From CATQHW01 sp965215345 (GTDB taxonomy: Bacteria > Spirochaetota > Spirochaetia > SZUA-6 > Bin103): a DNA stretch of 64,000 nt. The stretch covers positions 3,038,001 through 3,102,000 of the forward strand of contig CBDCDL010000002.1 of assembly GCA_965215345.1 (NCBI GenBank), written 5' to 3'. Every line of letters starts with the position of its first letter. Positions within the stretch are counted from its first letter, which is position 1. The position numbers and the translations under genes were made by a program. Under the pieces are notes generated by a model that was given only the letters and a program-made list of their open reading frames with translations, was not told where the DNA came from and made no database searches. Of this stretch, positions 41,973 through 51,400 are shown piece by piece.

Positions 41973-44717
41973 ATGAGTTCATCTGGAACCGACACGGCGC
42001 TGCGGTCCGACATCAGGCTGCTCGGCAACCTGCTGGGGCAGACCCTGGTCCGGCAGCACGGGCCGCAGCTCCTGGAGCTGGTCGAGCGGGTGCGCACGCT
42101 GAGCAAGCAGTCGCGCGACCCGGCGGCGGGAAGCAGCGCGCGCGCCGAGCTGACGGCCCTCCTGGAGGGCCTGGACATCGCCGATACCACCAACTTGGTG
42201 CGCGCCTTCTCCACCTTCTTCCACCTGGCGAACGTCGCCGAGCAGACCCACCGCGTCGGCGAGCACGGACCGCGCAGCGGGGTCGGCCGCGGCCGGCTGC
42301 GCGCCCTGTTCGACCACATCGAGGGAGACGAGGATCGGTGCGCGGCACTGCGCGAGGCGGCGCCCCGTCTCGACGTGCGGCCGGTCTTCACCGCCCATCC
42401 CACCGAGGCGGCGCGCCGCTCCGTGCTGACCAAGCTGCAGCGCATCGGCGAGCTGCTCTACGACCGGTCCGACCCACGGCAGACCGAGGTGGACCTGGCC
42501 CGCATCGAGCGGCGGCTGGCCGAGATGATCGACCTGATCTGGCAGACCGACGAGTTGCGTGTCCACCGCCCGCGCCCGACCGACGAGGCGCGGGCGGCGG
42601 TCTACTACCTGAGCGAGATGCTGCGCGAGGTCACCGGCGACCTGTTCGACGAGCTGGAGGAGCAGATGCAGCGGGCCGGCATCGAGCTGCCGGCGCACGC
42701 GCGGCCGCTGAACTTCGGGAGCTGGGTCGGCGGGGATCGCGACGGCAACCCGCTGGTCACGGCGGACGTGACCATGAATGTGCTCGAGCTTCAGCACGAC
42801 CACGCCCTGGGCGGGCTGATCAGCGCCGTGGAAGGCCTGTCCGCCGAGTTGAGCAGCTCGGAACACATTCATGGCGTGTCGGCAGAGCTGACGCGCAGCC
42901 TGCGCCGTGACCGCCAGGCGCTGCCGGCGACCGATGGCCGTTTCCAGCGCGGCGGCACGGGCGAGAGCTACCGGCTGAAGCTCAACTACATCCGCGAGCG
43001 GCTGGTGAACACCCGAGCGCGGATCGCCGAAGACACCCGGCACGTGCCGCGGCGCGACTACCGCAGCTCCGCGGAGCTGGTCGCGGAGCTGGAGATGCTG
43101 CAGCGGTCGCTGCGCGCCCACCGGGGCAAGGCGATCGCCGACGGGGCGCTGCGCCGGCTGCTGCGGCGCGCGGCGGCGTTCGGGTTCCATCTGGCGACGC
43201 TGGACGTGCGAGAGCATGCCGAGAAGCACCACGCCACGCTGGCCGCGCTGTACCGCCGCCTGCCCGACGCGCCGGACTATGCCCGCATGGAGCCGGCGGA
43301 GCGGTTCGAGCTGCTGTCCACGGAGCTGCGCAACCGGCGGCCGATCGCGACAGCCGCCACCGATCTGCGCGGCGACCCCGGCCGCACCCTGGAGACGATG
43401 CGGGTGGTCCGCCGGGCGCTGGACCGCTTCGGAGCGCGCGCGATCGAGAGCTACGTCGTCTCGGAAACGCTGGGCCCCGACGATCTGCTGGCAGCGGTGG
43501 TGCTGGCCCGCGAGGCCGGGCTGGTCGACATCGCCGCCGGCCGCGCGGCGATCGGGTTCGTGCCGCTGTTCGAGACGCCGGATTCCATTCGCCGGGCGGG
43601 GGAGACGCTCCGCGCCCTGCTGGAGGAGCCGAGCTACCGCGAGCTCCTGCGGCTGCGCGGCGGCCGCCAGGAGGTCATGCTGGGCTATTCCGACTCGAAC
43701 AAGCTGGCCGGGATCACCACCGCTCAGTGGGAGCTGCATCGATGCGTGCGCAGACTGCGCGACGTGGCCCGCGAGTACGGCGTGCCTCTGCGGTTCTTCC
43801 ACGGGCGTGGCGGCACGGTCGGGCGCGGCGGCGGTCCCACCGCGGAGGCGATCCTGGCCCAGCCCTGGGGAGCGGTGGACGGCACGATCAAGATCACCGA
43901 GCAGGGCGAGGTGGTAAGCGACAAGTACGGGCTGCCGCGCCTGGCGCGCGACAACCTGGAGCTGACGCTGGCGGCCTCCGTCGAGGCGGCGGTACTGCAC
44001 CGGAGTTCGACCCTGTCGGCGGACGACCTGAACCGGTGGGACGCGGTCATGGACATCACCTCGCGCGCTGCCTTCCATGCCTATCGTGAGCTGGTCGACC
44101 ATCCGTCCCTCGTCCACTACTTCCTGACCGCAACGCCCGTGGAGGAGCTGGCGTCGCTCAACATCGGGTCGCGGCCCGCGCGGCGTCCGGGCACGGGCGA
44201 CGGCATCGGCGGCATGCGGGCCATCCCGTGGGTGTTCGGCTGGACGCAGACCCGCCAGGTGGCGCCGGGATGGTATGGCGTCGGCAGCGGCCTGGCCGCC
44301 GCTCGTGAGGCCGGGGCGGATGCGTTGGCCGAGATGTACGAACGCTGGCGCTTCTTCCGGATGTTCATCTCCAACGTGGAGATGACCTTGGCGAAGACCG
44401 ACCTGGTGACCGCGCAGCGCTACGTGGAGGCGCTCGTGCCGGCCGAGCACCGGCGGATCTTCGACCTGGTCGCAGCCGAGCACGAACGGGCGCTCCACCA
44501 CGTGCTGGCAACCACCGGCAAGCCGACGCTGCTTGCCGACTACCCGGTGCTCAAGCGGACCCTGGAGGTACGCTCCGCCTACCTGGAGCCGCTGAACCTG
44601 CTGCAGGTGGTGCTGCTCGCCCGGCACCGGCGCTCCGACGCGGTCGACCGGCAGGTCGAGCGGGCGATCCTGCTCACCGTCAACGGCTTGGCCGCCGGTC
44701 TGCGCAACACCGGATAG
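41973..44717 (+). CDS. ppc: Phosphoenolpyruvate carboxylase
   Basis: A 914-aa enzyme (918 from the alternative ATG 41961) that carboxylates PEP to oxaloacetate to refill the TCA cycle. Diagnostic segments are VFTAHPTEAARRSVL (catalytic His, near residue 140), NFGSWVGGDRDGNPLVT, LDVREHAEKH, VMLGYSDSNKLAGI, FFHGRGGTVGRGGGPT (mobile loop, near residue 607), ARDNLELTLAA and an ending close to the canonical NTG. TAGAAT just upstream could be a -10 element, which would favour the 41973 start. It is the only gene of its transcription unit and is cytosolic. Confidence 0.96.
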   Translation: MSSSGTDTALRSDIRLLGNLLGQTLVRQHGPQLLELVERVRTLSKQSRDPAAGSSARAELTALLEGLDIADTTNLVRAFSTFFHLANVAEQTHRVGEHGPRSGVGRGRLRALFDHIEGDEDRCAALREAAPRLDVRPVFTAHPTEAARRSVLTKLQRIGELLYDRSDPRQTEVDLARIERRLAEMIDLIWQTDELRVHRPRPTDEARAAVYYLSEMLREVTGDLFDELEEQMQRAGIELPAHARPLNFGSWVGGDRDGNPLVTADVTMNVLELQHDHALGGLISAVEGLSAELSSSEHIHGVSAELTRSLRRDRQALPATDGRFQRGGTGESYRLKLNYIRERLVNTRARIAEDTRHVPRRDYRSSAELVAELEMLQRSLRAHRGKAIADGALRRLLRRAAAFGFHLATLDVREHAEKHHATLAALYRRLPDAPDYARMEPAERFELLSTELRNRRPIATAATDLRGDPGRTLETMRVVRRALDRFGARAIESYVVSETLGPDDLLAAVVLAREAGLVDIAAGRAAIGFVPLFETPDSIRRAGETLRALLEEPSYRELLRLRGGRQEVMLGYSDSNKLAGITTAQWELHRCVRRLRDVAREYGVPLRFFHGRGGTVGRGGGPTAEAILAQPWGAVDGTIKITEQGEVVSDKYGLPRLARDNLELTLAASVEAAVLHRSSTLSADDLNRWDAVMDITSRAAFHAYRELVDHPSLVHYFLTATPVEELASLNIGSRPARRPGTGDGIGGMRAIPWVFGWTQTRQVAPGWYGVGSGLAAAREAGADALAEMYERWRFFRMFISNVEMTLAKTDLVTAQRYVEALVPAEHRRIFDLVAAEHERALHHVLATTGKPTLLADYPVLKRTLEVRSAYLEPLNLLQVVLLARHRRSDAVDRQVERAILLTVNGLAAGLRNTG

Positions 44718-44766
44718 CACCCGACTCCCGCAGTCGATGCTCCCGAGTGTCGGCGATCATCGATTA

Positions 44767-44802
44767 TTGACTATGATACCTCGTTATCGTTATAACCAGG
44801 AG
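44767..44802 (+). promoter_or_regulatory. Promoter and Zur-like operator of the zinc-uptake cluster
   Basis: TTGACT at 44767-44772, TATGAT at 44772-44777 and TATAAC at 44791-44796 are candidate promoter boxes in an AT-rich patch. The palindrome GTTAT-CGTT-ATAAC (44783-44796) resembles Fur/Zur operators (TGTTATAnnATAACA type). AGGAG at 44798-44802 is the znuA Shine-Dalgarno. Repressor binding here would block transcription when zinc is abundant. Confidence 0.6.
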
Positions 44803-44803
44803 C

Positions 44804-45922
44804 ATGAAACAACTGAAGATGTGGACGTTCGTCGTTGCCGTCGTGGCGCTGGCCGGCACGCTGGCCCATGCCGAGGACCAGGTAAAAGAGCCGACGGCGG
44901 ATCGCCTGCCGGTCGTGGCGACCACCACCATCGTCGGCGACATCGTCGCCCGGGTGGGCGGCGACCGCCTGTCTCTGTACGTGATGCTGCCGTTCGGGGC
45001 CGACCCGCACGCGTTCCATGCGACTCCCCGTGACGCCCGGCAGGCAGCCGATGCGGCCGTGGTGTTCATCAACGGCGTGGGGCTCGAAGCGGACTTCCTG
45101 GGAGACCTGATCGCGAGCGCCGAGCCGCGGCTCGTCGTCGATCTTTCCGCGCATCTGAACCTCCGGCGCATGGAGGACGAGCACGATGACGCGCACGAAG
45201 AAGAACACGACGAGGACGAGGAAGAACACGAACACGAGGATGAGGGCGAGCACGACGAAGAAGAACACGACGAAGACGAGCACGAAGAAGACGAGCACGA
45301 AGAAGACGAGGAGCACGTCGACGAGGAAGGACACGACGAGCACGACGAAGAGGAAGGCGGGCACGACCACGACCACCACCACCACGGCGAGTTCGACCCG
45401 CACGTGTGGATGGACCCGACCCTGGTCGCGGCCTGGACCGAGGAGATCGCGGAAGCGCTCGCCGAGGTCGATCCCGACCACGGCTCGGCCTACGCGGAGC
45501 GGGCGGACGCCCTTGCCGTCGAGCTGCATGCGCTCGATGCGTGGGTACGGGAACGGGTGGCTGCCATTCCGAGGGAAAGACGGACCCTGGTCACCGACCA
45601 TGAGGTGTTCGGGTACTTCGCCGACCGCTACGGGTTCACCGTCCTCGACACCATCATCCCCGGGTTCAGCACCACGGCCGAACCGTCCGCGCGCCACTTG
45701 GCAGGCTTGCGTGAAGCGATCGCCGAGCACGGGGTACCGGCGATCTTCGTGGGCCTGACGGTGAGCTCCCACGTGGCGCAGGTGGTGGCCGACGATCTTG
45801 GCATCGAGGTGGTGACGGTCTACACCGGGTCGTTGAGCGAGCCGGACGGTCCGGCGTCCACGTACCGGGACTTCATCCGCACCAACGTCGAGCGCATCGT
45901 CGCCGCACTCGCAGGGAGCTGA
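44804..45922 (+). CDS. znuA: Zinc ABC transporter substrate-binding protein
   Basis: A 372-aa cluster A-I metal-binding protein. It has a signal peptide MKQLKMWTFVVAVVALAGTLAHA, then VVATTTIVGDIVARVGGDR. Metal ligands appear in GADPHAFHATP and FDPHVWMDP, with TDHEVFGYFADRYG following. Between the first two sites is an exceptionally long Asp/Glu/His-rich loop (about residues 124-199), typical in kind for ZnuA but unusually acidic and repetitive. It collects Zn2+ in the periplasm for ZnuB/ZnuC. A strong AGGAG precedes the ATG. It is the first gene of the cluster and likely Zur-regulated. Confidence 0.94.
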   Translation: MKQLKMWTFVVAVVALAGTLAHAEDQVKEPTADRLPVVATTTIVGDIVARVGGDRLSLYVMLPFGADPHAFHATPRDARQAADAAVVFINGVGLEADFLGDLIASAEPRLVVDLSAHLNLRRMEDEHDDAHEEEHDEDEEEHEHEDEGEHDEEEHDEDEHEEDEHEEDEEHVDEEGHDEHDEEEGGHDHDHHHHGEFDPHVWMDPTLVAAWTEEIAEALAEVDPDHGSAYAERADALAVELHALDAWVRERVAAIPRERRTLVTDHEVFGYFADRYGFTVLDTIIPGFSTTAEPSARHLAGLREAIAEHGVPAIFVGLTVSSHVAQVVADDLGIEVVTVYTGSLSEPDGPASTYRDFIRTNVERIVAALAGS

Positions 45923-45989
45923 CGGTCCGCCGGCTGCACGGTCGAAACGGGGAATCGTTTCGGGCAATGCGATAGGCTGCCTGGTCACC

Positions 45990-46940
45990 ATGCGGATGCG
46001 CGGAGGCGACTCCCCACACGCGCCCGGAACGGCACTGCTCGACATCGACACGGTGTCCGCCGGCTACGAAGGGCGCAGCGCCCTCGAAGCGGTGTCGATG
46101 CAGGTGACCGGCGGCCAGCGCGTAGCGGTGGTCGGGCCGAACGGCGCCGGCAAGAGCACGTTGTTCAAGGTCGTGGCGGGCATCCACCGCCCCACGACCG
46201 GGACGGTGCGCGTGTCCGGCGGCGATCCCGGTGGCCACGTCTGCATCGCCTACATCGAGCAGAACGCCGACCTCAACTGGCGGTTCCCGGTCACGGTGGA
46301 GGACGTGGTGGCCATGGGGCGCATCGCCCGCGTCGGCTACCTGCGGCGCCTGCGCCGTGCCGACCGGGCGATCGTGGCGACGGCCATGGAGCGGGTTTCC
46401 ATCACGGCGCTGCGCCGCCGCCAGATCGGCGAGCTTTCCGGCGGCCAGCGGCAGCGCATGTTCATCGCCCGCGCCCTCGCCCAGGAGGCGGAGCTGCTGA
46501 TGCTGGACGAGCCGTTCGCCGGGCTGGACGCCGACGCCTGCCGCCAGCTCGAGTCGACCCTCGACGCCCTGGGCGACACCGTGACCGTGCTGCTGGCGAC
46601 GCATGACCTGGGGGTGGCGGAGCGCATGGGCCGCGTGGCGCTGTTGAACCGCCGGCTGATCGGCTGCGGGCCGGCCTCCGAGGTGCTGGTGGCCGACCAG
46701 CTCACCCAGGCGTACGGCAGCAACCTCCTGCGCTTTGACGCTGACGGCGCGCACTACGGAATCTGTCCGATCGGCGCGTCAGCGCCGTATCCGACAGATT
46801 CCGTGGTGGAAGGTGGAGATGGGCCGAAAGCGGCGTCGGGGGCGCCGCTTTCGGGTCGGTACGCGTTGCCGGACCGTCACTGCGATCACGGCCATCCCGA
46901 GGGAGCCCCCGATCCGGCCCGCACGCACGCGTTGCCGTGA
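45990..46940 (+). CDS. znuC: Zinc ABC transporter ATP-binding protein
   Basis: A 316-aa ABC ATPase. Walker A is VGPNGAGKSTLFK (near residue 49), the Q-loop YIEQNADLNWRFPV, the signature LSGGQRQRMFIARAL, Walker B LLMLDEPFAGLD and the switch His in LATHDLG. It energises zinc import with ZnuB. Residues ~257-292 are encoded by palindromic repeat copy B, inserted in frame between AHYG and the His-rich end RHCDHGHPEG, making the protein longer than usual. It starts at ATG 45990. The stop overlaps the znuB GTG by 4 bp. Confidence 0.93.
   Translation: MRMRGGDSPHAPGTALLDIDTVSAGYEGRSALEAVSMQVTGGQRVAVVGPNGAGKSTLFKVVAGIHRPTTGTVRVSGGDPGGHVCIAYIEQNADLNWRFPVTVEDVVAMGRIARVGYLRRLRRADRAIVATAMERVSITALRRRQIGELSGGQRQRMFIARALAQEAELLMLDEPFAGLDADACRQLESTLDALGDTVTVLLATHDLGVAERMGRVALLNRRLIGCGPASEVLVADQLTQAYGSNLLRFDADGAHYGICPIGASAPYPTDSVVEGGDGPKAASGAPLSGRYALPDRHCDHGHPEGAPDPARTHALP
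46758..46863 (+). repeat. Palindromic dispersed element, copy B (inside znuC)
   Basis: Hairpin 1 is GGAATCTGTC...GACAGATTCC (46758-46802). The spacer contains GATGGGCCGAAAGC. Hairpin 2 has a perfect 12-bp stem CCGAAAGCGGCG/CGCCGCTTTCGG. It is collinear with copy A, with an A-T for G-C stem exchange. It lies wholly within the coding sequence without a stop codon. Confidence 0.75.
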
Positions 46941-47809
46941 ACGAGTTGCTGATCGCCCCCCTGGGCTACCCGTTCGTGGTGCGCGCGTTGCTGGCGGTGA
47001 CCATGGTCGCCGGAGTGTCCGCCGTGGTGGGCACCTTTGCCGTGCTGCGCGGCATGTCCTACATCGGCAGCGCGCTGGCCCACTCGCTGGTGCCCGGGGT
47101 GGCGGTGGGTTACCTCGTCAGCGGGCTGTCCCGCGATCGGCTGTTCTGGTGGGCCACCGGCACGGCCATCCTGACGGCGCTGGGCATGTCCGCGCTGGTC
47201 CGCCGCTTCCGCATCGGCGAGGACGCCGCGGTGGGCGTGATGTATTCCGGCATGTTCGCGCTGGGGATCGTGATCATCTCCACAGTGCGCAGCTTCGCGG
47301 TGGACTTGGTGCACTTCCTGTTCGGGAACGTCCTGAGCGTGAGCGACGCGGACCTGCTCCGTATCGGCGCGGTCGCGGCGATCATCGTCATCGTCGTGGC
47401 GCTGTTCTACAAGGAGCTGGTGCTGGTCACCTTCGACCGCGTGTTTGCGGCGTCACTGCGCCTCAGCGGCCGGTCGCTCACCGCGTTGCAGTACGTACTG
47501 ATGGCCCTGGCGATCGCCGTGGCCCTGCAGACCATCGGTATCGCCCTGGTGGTGACCCTGATGGTGGCGCCGGCCGCCGCGGCACTGCAGGTCGTCCGCC
47601 GCTTTCATCACGCCGTGCTGGTGGCCGCGGGGATCGGCATCTTCTCCGGCGTAGCCGGCCTGTACCTTTCCTACCATCTGAGCGTAGCATCGGGAGCGGC
47701 GGTCGCACTGGTGTGCGTCGCCGTTTTTCTGATCATCTCGGCGCTCGCCCGCGGGTTGCGGGCCGCGCCGGCCGAGGAATTGCATGGAACGGCAGACCCG
47801 ACAGCGTGA
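46937..47809 (+). CDS. znuB: Zinc ABC transporter permease
   Basis: A 290-aa ABC-3 family permease with about eight hydrophobic helices (VVRALLAVTMVAGVSAVVGTFAVLRGMSYIGSALAHSLVPGVAVGYLV; LFWWATGTAILTALGMSALV; IVIISTVRSFAVDLVHFLFGNVLSV; LQTIGIALVVTLMVAPAAAA). The family motif around GSALAHSLVPGVA is present. The GTG start 46937 overlaps the znuC stop. It overlaps the downstream zur gene by 26 bp, so the four genes form one tightly packed unit. Confidence 0.93.
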   Translation: MNELLIAPLGYPFVVRALLAVTMVAGVSAVVGTFAVLRGMSYIGSALAHSLVPGVAVGYLVSGLSRDRLFWWATGTAILTALGMSALVRRFRIGEDAAVGVMYSGMFALGIVIISTVRSFAVDLVHFLFGNVLSVSDADLLRIGAVAAIIVIVVALFYKELVLVTFDRVFAASLRLSGRSLTALQYVLMALAIAVALQTIGIALVVTLMVAPAAAALQVVRRFHHAVLVAAGIGIFSGVAGLYLSYHLSVASGAAVALVCVAVFLIISALARGLRAAPAEELHGTADPTA

Positions 47810-48167
47810 TGCGATCCAGGCGGTCATCGAGTCGTACGATCGGCCGCTGAGCCCCACGGAGCTGTGCGAAGCGGCTCGCGAGCACCTGCCCCGGCTGGGC
47901 ATCGCCACGGTGTACCGCGCCATCCGCGACCTGGTGGAGTCCGGGTGGCTGCGGACGGTGGAGATCCCCGGCGCTCCGGCCCGCTACGAGCGCGCCGGCA
48001 AACCTCACCATCACCACTTCCTGTGCCGGGCCTGCGACTCGCTGTGGGAGGTGGACGACTGTCTCAGCGAAGTCGACGCGCTGGCGCCCGCAGGCTTCGT
48101 CACCGAAGAGCACCACATCACCCTGTACGGGCTCTGCGACGACTGCGGGAGTGGGAAAGCCTCGTGA
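47784..48167 (+). CDS. zur: Fur-family zinc uptake regulator
   Basis: A 127-aa Fur-family repressor. The N-terminal winged helix is MERQTRQRDAIQAVIESYDRPLSPTELCEAAREHLPRLGIATVYRAIRDLVESGWL. The metal-sensing half contains HHHHFLCRACDSLWEV and a second CxxC near the end (LCDDCG), the structural zinc site. Linkage to znuACB makes zinc the likely co-repressor. It overlaps znuB by 26 bp. It would bind the palindrome at 44783-44796 and so regulate its own operon. Confidence 0.92.
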   Translation: MERQTRQRDAIQAVIESYDRPLSPTELCEAAREHLPRLGIATVYRAIRDLVESGWLRTVEIPGAPARYERAGKPHHHHFLCRACDSLWEVDDCLSEVDALAPAGFVTEEHHITLYGLCDDCGSGKAS

Positions 48168-48182
48168 CCATGCCTTCACTCC

Positions 48183-48352
48183 ATGGGCGAAGGAGTTCCG
48201 CAGAGTCAGGCCGACGCGGTTCACTGGTATCGGCTCGCAGCTGCGCAAGGTGACGCACATCTCAATACAACCTCGGACTCAAATTCCGGAAGGGCGAAGG
48301 AGTGCCCCAAGACTCTGCCGAGTCCGCTCGATGGCACCAACTCGGAGCTGAA
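48183..48352 (+). pseudogene. Sel1-repeat (TPR-like) gene remnant
   Basis: Two Sel1 repeats are readable in different frames: GEGVPQSQADAVHWYRLAAAQGDAHL from 48186, then, after a one-base loss near 48264, YNLGLKFRKGEGVPQDSAESARWHQLGAEQG. No flanking repeats or termini remain. It fills the 277-bp gap between zur and the DUF499 gene. Confidence 0.75.
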
Positions 48353-48444
48353 CAGGGAGGGAGAAGCGCGCCCCCTGGACGACGCGGAGGAACCGGCGGA
48401 ATCCTGATCGCCGTCCGCGCCGGACGCTCCTCGCCCATGCACCC

Positions 48445-51400
48445 ATGACGATCCCAACGATATTCGAAACCTGCCGCCCGCGCGCCGACATCCTCGCCGG
48501 GAGCGTCGCGGACGCGGACTTCGCCGCCGACCTGGCGCAGGTCATTGGCGGACGCGCCGGCGACGAGTATGGCGATCCGGCCCGCTTCTTCGCCCGGACG
48601 TGGCCGACGCGGGGGCTGAAGAACCTGCTCGCCAACGTGTGCCGGCGGCTGAGCGGCGCCGGCGGCGAGGCGGCGGCCATCTTCCGGCTCGACACCTCCT
48701 ACGGCGGCGGCAAGACGCACGGCCTGATCGCCCTGGTCCATGCCGTGCGCGGCGTACCGGACGCTTCCGGCGCAGCCCCCGCACGGAGTCATGTCGGAGG
48801 TGCCGCCGAGGCGTCAATCCGACAGGCTCCCATCGGCGAGTTCCTCGATCCGGGTCTGCTGCCGGCGGGTCCGGTGCGGGTCGCCGCGTTCGACGGCGAG
48901 AACGCGGATCCCGCCAACGGCCGCGCGCTGGGTGACGGCGTTCTGGCCCGCACCCCCTGGGGGGAGATCGCGTATGCACTTGCCGGCACGGCGGGTTACG
49001 AACGGGTTCGCAACAGCGACGCGCAGGGTATCGCCCCCGGCGCCGAAACCCTGCGCGAGCTGTTCGGTGGCCGGCCGACCCTGATTCTGCTCGACGAACT
49101 GTCGGTCTACCTGCGCAAGGTGCAGCGCATCGACCACGCCCGCGACCAGTTGACGGCGTTTCTGACCTCGCTGTTCAAGGCTGTGGAAGGTGAGCCCAAC
49201 GCGGCGCTGGTGTACACGTTGGCGATCGGCAAGGATGGCCGCGCCACCGATGCCTACGGCGAGGAGCATCAGTTCATCGGCGACCGGATGGCGGAGGCGG
49301 AGAGCGTTTCCGCGCGCAAGGCCACGCTGCTCAACCCGACCGAGGAGGACGAGACCATCCAGGTCCTGCGCCGGCGCCTGTTCGAGCGGGTCGACGGCGC
49401 CTCGGTCCCGGCGGTGGTGGCCGCCTACCAGGAACGGTGGGCCGCCCATGGCGACGCGCTGGACCACGACGCCGCCCATCCGCACACCGCCGAGACCTTC
49501 CGCGCCGGCTATCCGCTGCATCCCGAGGTACTGGAAACCCTCACCGGCAAGACCGCGACGCTGGGCAATTTCCAGCGCGTGCGCGGTATGCTGCGCCTGC
49601 TGGCGTGCACCATCGCCCACCTGTGGCAGGTGCGGCCGGCGGACGCGACCGCCATCCATCTGCACCACGTCGATCCGGGCCACGAACCGATTCGGCAGGA
49701 GATCGTTACCCGCCTGGGGCAGACCGCGTACCTGCCGGCGATCGCCAACGACGTGGCCGCCGGCGGGTCGGAGGGGCGGGCGCTCGCGCAGGAGATCGAC
49801 GCCGCGCACCACGGCGGCATGCCGCCCTACGGCGCCTACGTGGCGCGCACGATCTTCGTGCACACGCTTGCCTTCAATGACCCGCTGAAGGGAGTCTCGG
49901 CGGAACGGCTGCGCTATTCGGTGCTCGGACCGACGACCGACGTCAGTTTCATCGAACAGGCGCGCAAGCGGTTCGTCACCGACTCCGCCTATCTGGACGA
50001 CCGCCCAGGCGCGCCGATGCGGTTTCTGGCGGAGGCGAATCTGCGCCAGATCATTCGGCGCGAAGAGCAGCACGTCGACGCCGGCGACGCGCGTGCCGAG
50101 CTGAACGACCGCATCCGGCGGATATTCACGGGCGGAACCTTCGAGACGATTCTGTTTCCCGGCGGACCGTTCGACGTGCCCGACGAGGTCGGCGACGGGC
50201 GCCCGCGGCTGATCGTGCTCGCCTACGACGGCGTTTCGATCGGGGCCTCCGTGGACAGCGTTCCCGAGTTGATCGAGCGCATCCATACGCGCCGCGGTGC
50301 GGAGGGGGCACAGCTACGGGTGCTGCGCAACAACGTCGTGTTCGTGGTGGCGGACGACGCGCGCAAGGTGGAGATGCGGCGCGCTGCGGTGCGGCGGCTG
50401 GCCCTGTTAGGGTTGCAACGGGCGGAACGGCTGGCGGACCTGGCCGAGCATCAGCAGGCCAAGATCCGCGAGTTGGAGGCCGGCTCCGAGCACGCGCTGG
50501 CGATCGCGATACAGCAGTGCTATCGGCACCTCTTCTACCCCTCACGCAACCGGATCGGAACGAGCGGCCCCGATCTGGCCCACTCGGCGATCGATCTGCA
50601 CGCCACCTCCGATCAGCCCGGCGCCGGCCAGCAGCAGGTGGTGCGGGCGCTGCGCGATCTCGGCAAGCTGCGGCTCGCCGAGGACGAGCCCGACTCGCCC
50701 ACCTACGTGCGCGACCGCACGCCGCTCAGACACGGCCAGATGACCACCCTCGCGCTCCGCGAGGAGTTCCGCCGCGACCCCACGCTGCCGATCCTGAGCG
50801 GCGACGACATTTTCATTCGAGGCATCCGGCGCGGCGTCGAGCAGGGCGACTACGTCTACCGGCGCGGCGAGTTGTTGTGCGGGCCGGGCGATCCGGCGGT
50901 GAGCATCATGATCGATGAACAGGCGGTGGTGCTGACCATGGCGTACGCCCGCAACCGCGGCATCTGGCCGCGTCCCGAGCCGGCCACGCCGGCTGGTGGC
51001 TACGGGGCGGATCCGGAGGACGACGGGCGCGGGAAGCCGCACATTCGCGACCCTGGACCGTCTCCTGACCATACGAAGGGAGACCCGCCCCGCCGGGCGC
51101 CCGGCTCGGTTACGGCCGAGGGCGTACTCCGGGACGCGCTGGTGCGACTCTGGGAGCAGGCGCGGGCGCAGGGCATGGTCGCGGTTGGTGTGCTGTCGAT
51201 CCGCATGTTCGAGGCCGGCGACGCCTTCCGGTTGCTCGGAACCATCGGCGCGGTGTCCGGTGCCGACAAGGAAGTGAAGATCACCGGGGGCTACGAGACC
51301 CGCGACGGCGGATCGTTCGAGTTGGAGTTCACCGGCCCGGTGGCGGACGCGCAGCCGGTACGGGAGTTTCTCGAACCGCAGCTTCGCGCCACCGACACGC

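Noticed and set aside
41979..44720. Minus-strand 913-codon frame opposite PEP carboxylase
   Set aside because: Antisense shadow: low-complexity Gln/Arg/Val composition and no family features, while the plus strand is an intact ppc.
45200..45360. Repetitive GA-rich tract, considered as a CRISPR or satellite
   Set aside because: It is in frame and encodes the acidic/His loop of ZnuA. There are no regular spacers, and no CRISPR array was seen elsewhere in the window.
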